Source: Campylobacterota bacterium (GTDB lineage: Bacteria; Campylobacterota; Campylobacteria; Campylobacterales; Thiovulaceae). Taken from it: a stretch of DNA of 64,000 bases. The stretch covers positions 186,001 to 250,000 of the forward strand of contig JASKOM010000002.1 in NCBI GenBank assembly GCA_030152305.1, in the 5' to 3' direction. A program made the position numbers and the translations under genes. Of the stretch, positions 58,147 through 64,000 are shown in pieces. Numbering within the stretch: the first letter of the stretch is position 1; each line of letters opens with the position of its first letter. Under the pieces are notes generated by a model. The model was not told where the DNA came from and did not search any database. It saw only the letters and a program-made list of their open reading frames with translations.

Positions 58147-60900
58147 ATGAATCACAAATATACAGATTTTGCTTTTAAATATAAATGGTTTTTAATCGGT
58201 TTTATATTTATAGCTACGATTTTGGCTTTAACTCAATTTTCGAAAATAGATATTCGAAATGATCCAGATACTCTTTTGCCACAGACAAATAAATATGTTT
58301 CGACTAATAACTATGTCGAAGAAAAATTTGGAATGGGCAATATTTTTGTTGTTGGTGTCGAAGTAAAACAAGGCTCAATTTATCAAGATTGGTTCGTGAA
58401 TACAGTTCAAGAAATTCATAACAAACTTGAAAATATGAATCATGCGAATAAAACTAATTTTATTAGTATCGCCGCTCAAAAAGTAAAAAATATGGGTGTT
58501 ACTGATGACGGAAGTTTATTATTTAAACGGTTAATTCCAATTGCTGGAATCGATTTAAATGATAAAAAATTAGCTGAACAACAACTTAATTTTATGCAAC
58601 AAGGTATCGATACAAATCCTGTTCTTAAACCGTTTATCGTTTATGAAGAAAGTCCAAACGGTGGAAAATGTCAAAAAGATGAGGTCGGTTGTGTTGCAAA
58701 AGCTACTTTTATTATTGCAGATTTTGATAATAATATAAAAGAAAGCTATGTTTCTTGGATTCGAAAGGTCGTAGAAACATTAAAACCGTATGACAACGAC
58801 GATCGAATTAAATTATCAGTTGCTGGAGAACCATATTTTTTAGCTTTAATGCTTATTCAATTAATTGATAACTGGTATTTATTCGTAGCTTCGATTTTAA
58901 TCGCATTTATTATTTTATTCGTTGAAACTCGATCATTTAAAGGTGCAATGTTTCCGTTAATTGGTGTTTTCATTTCGATAATTTGGACTCTCGGTTTAAT
59001 GGGTTATTCAGAATTCAAATTAACAACAATGATGGTTTTAACTCCAATGTTAATTTTGGCAATCGGAATTGGACATGCAATTCAAGTTACAAGACAATAT
59101 ATGCTTTCGATTCGTCAAGGTGAAAAACCACAAATGGCGACCTCATCGGCATTAGCTTTAACGATCGTTCCAGCAACTTTATCAATCGTAACTGATGCTG
59201 TTGGTTTTGCAACTCTTGCAACTGTTGATATATCTTTTTATAAAGATTATGCCTATTTTGGAATGTTTGGAATGTTTTCGCTTTTATTAACAACAACAAC
59301 ATTGATTCCAATTTTATTAAATTTATTTCCAACTGAAACAAAAAATAATAATAATCGAGAATATGCAGTTTGGGAAGAAAAATTAGGCGAACATTCAGCT
59401 CAAATGTTAAATGGTCGTGGCAAATATTTACCAATTGGTTTCGTTGCGGTTATTATAATTTTCTCGATTTATTACACAGGTTTAACTTCTGGAATTTCTA
59501 ATTTTGTTCAAAAAATAAATAACGATGAGGTCGAAGCAAAAGACTTTTTATGGAGCGATAAAATCGATTTAATGCCAAATGTCGAAAAAGGTATAAATTA
59601 TGCTGAAGCGGCTTTCAAAACAGATTCTCGAGCAATTCAAGATATTTATCGATTAAGTGAAATCATGCCGGGGGTTATTTCGTTTAATATTCCAATTCGT
59701 GGCAAAGAACCATTAAAACCTGTTTGTGAAAATTCATATTTTGACAAACTTGCTGAAATCGAATCAAATGGTGGCGATGTTGAAACTTTCAAAAAAAATA
59801 AAACTTGTTACGATGCAGACACTGATCCATCACAAGGTATTTTTAACAAAGCCGAAGTTTTAATTGCTCTCGAAAAAATGGAAAACGATTTACGAACTCA
59901 TCCATATATTGGTTTCACAGCTTCATATGCTCAATATATAAAAATTGCCAACATGTTATTAATGACCGAAAGCGGAAATAAACCTTCGTTAAAAGATTTC
60001 AGAGTTCCTTCGAATGAATATTTACATGCGATAAATCCAAATGATGACAGAAATCCTGATTCGATTGTTTCGATGTATAACGGTCTTCTCGATATGGCAA
60101 GTAGCAACGGAGATTTATCTTCGATGGTTGAACAAAATTATAACGGCGGTGTTGTAATGGGCTTTATTAATACGATGGATCCTAAAAAGACTCACGAAGC
60201 TTTATTATATATTCAAGAATATATCGAAAAACATAAAAATGAAGCTGGATTCAATCAAATTTTATTTGGCTTTAGAAACGGTGATTTATCTGGTGATACA
60301 AATGAATTATCAGTCGAAGGTGCAAATTATGTCAAACCTGGAATTGGCGGTTTTCTTGGTGCAACCGAAGCAACTCGAGATGTTACTTTTGCAAATTGGA
60401 TCATGAATCCACTTGGAACAGCAATTGCAATTTTCTTAGTTGTTATTTTAATTTTTAGATCTATTTCTGTTTCGTTAGTTTTAATGGGAATCTTAGGCAT
60501 AACTTTATTTAGTCAATATGGTTTAGCTGGTTATTTAACAGCTGTTCAAAATTGGGCAGGTAATTTACATTTTGGAAACTTAGTTACATTAAGTATCGCA
60601 ATGGGGCTTGGAGTTGATTATTCGATTTATATGATTGCAAAACTTCGAGAAGAATTTAAAGCTCACGGTGATTGGAATAGAGCAATGAAAATAACAGTTG
60701 CAACAACAGGTTCATCAGTTTTAATTTCTGTAATCGTTTTATTTGGAAGTTTTATTCCACTTATGGCAACCGAATTAGGAAACACTTGGGGATTGTCAAT
60801 TTATATTACTGAAGCAATCGTAATTGATGTCGTAACTTCTTTAACACTTCTTCCACTTCTTTTATTTTGGCTTAAACCAAATTATATTTTTGGAAAATAA
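58147..60900 (+). CDS. RND-superfamily MMPL exporter
   Basis: 917 residues with the RND layout: TM1 at residues 10-28, a large periplasmic loop with IDIRNDPDTLLP, five TM segments from about 230 (GIGHAIQVTRQYM), a second loop, and five more TM segments from about 755 (SIAMGLGVDYSIYMIAKLREE). The GxxxDY motif (GVDYS) in TM4 of the second half is the proton-relay signature. Substrate unknown; hopanoid, sterol or lipid export has been proposed for relatives. Two 9-mer copies (59140, 59523) plus a variant at 58681. Confidence 0.88.
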   Translation: MNHKYTDFAFKYKWFLIGFIFIATILALTQFSKIDIRNDPDTLLPQTNKYVSTNNYVEEKFGMGNIFVVGVEVKQGSIYQDWFVNTVQEIHNKLENMNHANKTNFISIAAQKVKNMGVTDDGSLLFKRLIPIAGIDLNDKKLAEQQLNFMQQGIDTNPVLKPFIVYEESPNGGKCQKDEVGCVAKATFIIADFDNNIKESYVSWIRKVVETLKPYDNDDRIKLSVAGEPYFLALMLIQLIDNWYLFVASILIAFIILFVETRSFKGAMFPLIGVFISIIWTLGLMGYSEFKLTTMMVLTPMLILAIGIGHAIQVTRQYMLSIRQGEKPQMATSSALALTIVPATLSIVTDAVGFATLATVDISFYKDYAYFGMFGMFSLLLTTTTLIPILLNLFPTETKNNNNREYAVWEEKLGEHSAQMLNGRGKYLPIGFVAVIIIFSIYYTGLTSGISNFVQKINNDEVEAKDFLWSDKIDLMPNVEKGINYAEAAFKTDSRAIQDIYRLSEIMPGVISFNIPIRGKEPLKPVCENSYFDKLAEIESNGGDVETFKKNKTCYDADTDPSQGIFNKAEVLIALEKMENDLRTHPYIGFTASYAQYIKIANMLLMTESGNKPSLKDFRVPSNEYLHAINPNDDRNPDSIVSMYNGLLDMASSNGDLSSMVEQNYNGGVVMGFINTMDPKKTHEALLYIQEYIEKHKNEAGFNQILFGFRNGDLSGDTNELSVEGANYVKPGIGGFLGATEATRDVTFANWIMNPLGTAIAIFLVVILIFRSISVSLVLMGILGITLFSQYGLAGYLTAVQNWAGNLHFGNLVTLSIAMGLGVDYSIYMIAKLREEFKAHGDWNRAMKITVATTGSSVLISVIVLFGSFIPLMATELGNTWGLSIYITEAIVIDVVTSLTLLPLLLFWLKPNYIFGK

Positions 60901-60913
60901 TTAAATTTATCTT

Positions 60914-60956
60914 AAAAAACCTTATTGATTAAGAATATTAATGATGAGGTTTTTTT
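60914..60956 (+). terminator. Terminator after the MMPL gene
   Basis: AAAAAACCTTA faces TGAGGTTTTTT with one mismatch, followed by T residues. The right arm overlaps a GATGAGGT sequence, a near copy of the 9-mer. Confidence 0.6.
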
Positions 60957-60970
60957 AATAAAATAGCTAT

Positions 60971-60981
60971 TTCGCTATAAT
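60971..60981 (+). promoter_or_regulatory. Candidate promoter of the receptor gene
   Basis: TTCGCTATAAT, an extended -10-like sequence 36 bases before the start codon, similar to TTCGCTACAAT before dapA. GGAGTG lies at the ribosome-binding position. Confidence 0.45.
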
Positions 60982-61016
60982 CATCAATGATTAATTTTTA
61001 AATGGAGTGTTTATAA

Positions 61017-62375
61017 ATGACACGAGAAGAGAAAAAAATAGCTGAGCTTGAAGAAGAAATCAAATTTTATCGTCAAGCTGTAATGAATTATGCAGGGTTA
61101 CCAGTAATTCTATTTAAAAATGGGCAAATAATGTTTATAAGTCATGATGCTGAAAGTTATCGATTAGATCGATATCAAAGTGTCTTACTTTCTGGTTCAG
61201 AAGAAATTATTGCAGATAGATTTTCAGCAAAAGTTTATGAACGAAAAATCAAAATGGATGGCGGTTATAGATTATTTGAAATTGAAATAAATGATGGATC
61301 GAAAAATAATGGCGATGTTTCAACAACAGATGAAGAAAAAATTCATAAAATAAAAAATATTCGACAAGATGTAACTGTAATATCTTTACACAATGCTCAA
61401 CATTTATTATCACATTTGTTACAAGATATGACCTTTCTTGCTGAAGAAGCAAGTTCAACCGCATCAAGTTCAACTGAAGGTATGCATACGATTGATCGAA
61501 TTTATAAAGACACAATGATGCTTGGCAGTAATGTTACAGAATCTGTAAATATTATGGAAAAACTTGCAAAAAATAGTGTCAGTATAAAAGATGTTCTCGG
61601 TTTAATTGATGATGTTGCAGATCAAACAAATTTATTAGCTTTAAATGCAGCTATCGAAGCCTCACGAGCTGGTGAACATGGTCGCGGTTTTGCAGTTGTT
61701 GCTGAACAAATTAGAAATTTAGCTGAAAAAACTCAAAAAGCAACTCAAGAAATTAATGATGTTATTGTAAATATGACCAAAGATATTACAACTTCAACTA
61801 CTAAAACATCAAGTATTAATGACATTGTTACTACGATTAAACATGATGTAACAAATGTTAGAGGCTTGATTATTGAGTTTCAAGGTAATAGCACAAGAAC
61901 ATCTTTCAAAGCTCGAGATATCAGTTATCACATATTTGCAGAACTCGCTAAATTTGATCATGTTATATTTAAAAATAATCTTTATTCATATTTTCTTGGT
62001 GAAAGTTCTGATTTTAAACATTCAGATCATTTTAGTTGTCGTCTCGGTCAATGGTATTATCACGGTCTTGGTCGAGATCAATTTGCTCAAACTGAATCAT
62101 TCCGTCATCTTGAACTTCCACATTCAATCGTTCATAAAGAATCAAAAGTTATTAATGAATTATTGGATAAAAATGAAAAACCTCAAATAGACGAAATATT
62201 AATTCACTTTTTAAATATCGAAGAAGCAAGTAAAGATGTTTTCTCGTTATTAGATAAAATCGTCGTAGAAAAAGGTAAAGAAACTGTTAATGAAGCTGTT
62301 GAAGTTCTCTTTGCTGATCAACGACCTTCTAAAGCAAACAAAAAGAAAAAAAGCGGTAATCAGGGATTCGTGTGA
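61017..62375 (+). CDS. Soluble methyl-accepting receptor with C-terminal CZB domain
   Basis: 452 residues, no membrane segment. Residues 1-100 form a PAS-like input region ([18 protein letters not shown]). The signalling hairpin is [20 protein letters not shown] and [20 protein letters not shown] (about residue 200). The C-terminal CZB domain has [25 protein letters not shown] and LPHSIVHKE, the zinc-binding histidines and cysteine. CZB receptors sense zinc or hypochlorous acid-type oxidants. It would signal to CheA from the cytoplasm. Confidence 0.88.
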   Translation: MTREEKKIAELEEEIKFYRQAVMNYAGLPVILFKNGQIMFISHDAESYRLDRYQSVLLSGSEEIIADRFSAKVYERKIKMDGGYRLFEIEINDGSKNNGDVSTTDEEKIHKIKNIRQDVTVISLHNAQHLLSHLLQDMTFLAEEASSTASSSTEGMHTIDRIYKDTMMLGSNVTESVNIMEKLAKNSVSIKDVLGLIDDVADQTNLLALNAAIEASRAGEHGRGFAVVAEQIRNLAEKTQKATQEINDVIVNMTKDITTSTTKTSSINDIVTTIKHDVTNVRGLIIEFQGNSTRTSFKARDISYHIFAELAKFDHVIFKNNLYSYFLGESSDFKHSDHFSCRLGQWYYHGLGRDQFAQTESFRHLELPHSIVHKESKVINELLDKNEKPQIDEILIHFLNIEEASKDVFSLLDKIVVEKGKETVNEAVEVLFADQRPSKANKKKKSGNQGFV

Positions 62376-62472
62376 AACTACCAGACATCAAAATCTTTGA
62401 TAAAACATTATTTTTAGATCTTTTTAAATATCTTGTTTATGTTTTATTAAGTTTAAATGTTATCTTTTTTCG

Positions 62473-62931
62473 ATGAATGGCACTTTGACAGAAGCAATTG
62501 ATACTTTTGGTTGGGTTTTGCTTCTTGCAATTTTCGAATTTGAAACCACATCATTTGGAATTCAAACAGATCTTTTTAATAAACAGTTATTAACTTTTAT
62601 TAGTTTAGTCGGTTACAGTATTATTATTTATTCGGCTGTTAATTATGGCTTAGAAAAAGAATGGCTTGATTTAGCAAATTCAATAGTCTGGATATTAATC
62701 GTAATGATAATTACATATGATATTTATAAACCATCGACAACAGAACAAGGTTTAAAACTAAGAGTTACAATAAAAACGATTTTATATTCGTTAATATTTT
62801 TATTTGCTCTAAAATGGTTAATTGATGGTGAATTATTAGATTTTTATGATGCTGTAATGTGGATTCTCGCATTTTTTGTTATCGAATTAAATATATTTAA
62901 ATTTGAAAGTTTTAATATAAATAAAAAATAA
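62473..62931 (+). CDS. Four-segment membrane protein, 5' part probably frameshifted
   Basis: 152 residues as tracked, with about four hydrophobic segments (TFGWVLLLAIFEFETTSFG, LTFISLVGYSIIIYSA, WILIVMIITYDIY, ILYSLIFLFALKWLI). Directly upstream, GTG 62372 (overlapping the receptor stop) opens a frame [20 protein letters not shown] then VYVLLSLNVIFFR that ends at 62476. Adding one T to the run TTTTTT near 62465 joins both into about 187 residues. So the real gene probably starts at 62372 and is translationally coupled to the receptor. Confidence 0.65.
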   Translation: MNGTLTEAIDTFGWVLLLAIFEFETTSFGIQTDLFNKQLLTFISLVGYSIIIYSAVNYGLEKEWLDLANSIVWILIVMIITYDIYKPSTTEQGLKLRVTIKTILYSLIFLFALKWLIDGELLDFYDAVMWILAFFVIELNIFKFESFNINKK

Positions 62932-62941
62932 CATTTTTATT

Positions 62942-62967
62942 GTCATCGATTAACTTAAATCGATGAC
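62942..62967. terminator. Terminator between the membrane protein and dnaG
   Basis: GTCATCGATT / AATCGATGAC, a perfect 10-bp stem with a six-base loop between convergent genes. It overlaps the dnaG stop codon. Confidence 0.65.
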
Positions 62968-64000
62968 TTTAATTTTATTTTTCTTTTTTCAAGAGCAATA
63001 ATTTGATATTTTAAATTTCTTATATTTTCAATCTTGACAGAAAAATCAATTTGACTCTCTTTTATTTTTAACATTTCTCTTTCATATCTTTTTATTTTTA
63101 TATTTATTAATTCAAGTTCAGCATCATTTAACGAATAATTCGGTGTATCTGATAAAAGAATTCTTCTGATGCTGTCATTTTCTAAGTCGTTTTTATTCGA
63201 TATATTTTTAAATTCTTCACTATAAATATAAAAATCAGAAATAGCTAATTCGCTAATAATTTTATGAAAAATTTCATCATTATTTTTATTATCTAATAAA
63301 TATTTTAATAATGCCTGTTCGCCAAGACCAATAACCTCATCGCTGTTTTTTAAATTAATTAAATTTTTTGAAACGATAATATTTGTTGAAAAAGCTTCAC
63401 CAAGAATACCTTTTGCGAGAATTTCATATTTGCTACGAACGAAATCTTTTAAATTTACTAAAAAATCATGTAACTCATTTTTGGCATTTCGTTTTTCATA
63501 AGGGTCATTTAAATTAAATTTATTTAATAAATCACGAATAAACCATTCGATGGCATCTTTGCTATTTTGAACAGATAAAATATTTTTTAATTTAACGATT
63601 TCGCCATTTTTGACAAGATCAGCAGGATCAACACCGCCAGATAAAATCGTAACAATGGCTTGAATTTCACTTTTGGCAATAAGTTCAATACTTCGACGAG
63701 TTGCTTTTAAACCAGCTTCATCGCCATCAAAAACAAGATGAATTTTTGCATTATTTTTACCCAAAAGTGTAATTTGAGCTTCTGTTAAAGCAGTTCCAAG
63801 TGGAGAAACAACATTTTTAAAACCAGATTGATAAAGAGAAATTAAATCGACATAGCCTTCGACAATAATAGCAATGCCAGTTTTTGCGATTTCACCGCGA
63901 CTAAAATTATAACCGTATAAAATAGAACCTTTAGCATAAAAATCAGTAGAAGGTGAATTTAAATATTTTGGTTCTCGAGTATCAAGAACACGACCGCCAA
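62955..64000 (-). CDS. dnaG: DNA primase DnaG (partial, TOPRIM and C-terminal part)
   Basis: The frame is open through the right edge; the track ORF starts only at an internal ATG (63764). The added part reads GGRVLDTREPKYLNSPST, GYNFSRGEIAKTGIAIIVEG and YVDLISLYQSGFKNVVSPLGT, the TOPRIM core with EGYVD, followed by HLVFDGDEAGLKATRRS (DGDxAG). The C-terminal region after residue 230 is weakly conserved and contacts the DnaB helicase. The zinc finger lies outside the window. One 9-mer copy (63334). Confidence 0.95.
   Translation of the reverse strand, partial: GGRVLDTREPKYLNSPSTDFYAKGSILYGYNFSRGEIAKTGIAIIVEGYVDLISLYQSGFKNVVSPLGTALTEAQITLLGKNNAKIHLVFDGDEAGLKATRRSIELIAKSEIQAIVTILSGGVDPADLVKNGEIVKLKNILSVQNSKDAIEWFIRDLLNKFNLNDPYEKRNAKNELHDFLVNLKDFVRSKYEILAKGILGEAFSTNIIVSKNLINLKNSDEVIGLGEQALLKYLLDNKNNDEIFHKIISELAISDFYIYSEEFKNISNKNDLENDSIRRILLSDTPNYSLNDAELELINIKIKRYEREMLKIKESQIDFSVKIENIRNLKYQIIALEKRKIKLKSSI

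Larger units (their letters stand above)
7744..63342. repeat. 29 dispersed copies of the 9-mer ACCTCATCG / CGATGAGGT
   Basis: Hand count. ACCTCATCG on the plus strand at 8241, 9258, 10375, 10930, 14238, 15889, 18340, 20736, 27595, 30549, 36876, 39284, 41972, 46450, 53203, 56234, 59140, 63334. CGATGAGGT at 7744, 19724, 21351, 22632, 23384, 28856, 38076, 39360, 41817, 47800, 59523. Near copies sharing GATGAGGT/ACCTCATC at 11079, 11704, 22599, 26966, 53696, 58681, 60943. All 29 lie in genes or pseudogenes and use several reading frames (TSS, DEV, DLI, PHR). Confidence 0.85.

Overview
This window comes from an AT-rich bacterial chromosome, most likely a member of the Campylobacterota (Epsilonproteobacteria). 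The evidence is the S10-spc ribosomal operon in canonical order, menaquinone synthesis by the futalosine route (mqnC), the dapA - short-chain dehydrogenase - pgsA order known from Helicobacter, a CZB-domain chemoreceptor, and heavy use of CGA for arginine. I cannot name the genus with confidence; a free-living sulfur-oxidising lineage would fit.

Layout. 1-7 kb: 17 ribosomal protein genes (rpsJ to a partial rplF) on the minus strand. 7-11.5 kb: waaC (LPS core) and a Bat-type vWA/TPR plus BatD pair. 11.8-18.5 kb: an accessory island with a single-chain restriction-methylation protein, then repeated cassettes of a small HTH gene plus a phage-type antirepressor. These antirepressors share one C-terminal module but carry different N-terminal domains (Rha, KilA-N; a Bro-N version lies at 48.8-49.9 kb). 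18.6-24.1 kb: sugar-transferase and glycosyltransferase genes, gyrA, a peroxiredoxin and a CDF metal exporter. 24.2-30.3 kb: a four-repeat CRISPR array beside a tightly packed minus-strand operon. The operon encodes an E2-like protein, a JAB-E1 (ThiF) fusion, an NYN nuclease, Cas2, a small secreted protein, Cas1 and a protein with primase-polymerase-like motifs. No interference effector is visible. 30.4-34.4 kb: decayed and accessory genes (HEPN-LRR, AntA/B, KilA-N with GIY-YIG). 34.6-38.7 kb: a housekeeping run of dapA, SDR, pgsA, tauE and mqnC. 38.7-44.2 kb: a split PqiA pair, a coiled-coil protein, a toxin-antitoxin pair, a large LRR/coiled-coil protein and a frameshifted KilA-N gene. 44.3-46.2 kb: a cytosine methyltransferase with its probable endonuclease. 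46.2-48.6 kb: uppS, psd, tyrA. 50.2-64 kb: envelope proteins, radA, a DUF1329 / DUF1302 / MMPL export cluster, the CZB receptor and the 3' part of dnaG.

Two observations stand out. First, a non-palindromic 9-mer, ACCTCATCG (reverse complement CGATGAGGT), occurs 29 times by my hand count, where roughly 0.1-0.2 would be expected at this base composition. It lies in coding sequence in several reading frames and is absent from the ribosomal block and from most mobile-looking blocks. This is the pattern expected of a DNA uptake sequence or a Chi-like site. Second, a ubiquitin-like conjugation/deconjugation set is embedded in one operon with the CRISPR adaptation genes cas1 and cas2, an NYN nuclease and a putative primase-polymerase. 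I do not recognise this combination as a described system.

Several genes carry single-base homopolymer indels or isolated stop codons (30.4, 33.0, 43.3 and 62.4 kb). These may be true decay, phase variation or sequencing errors. No transposase, tRNA or rRNA gene was recognised.
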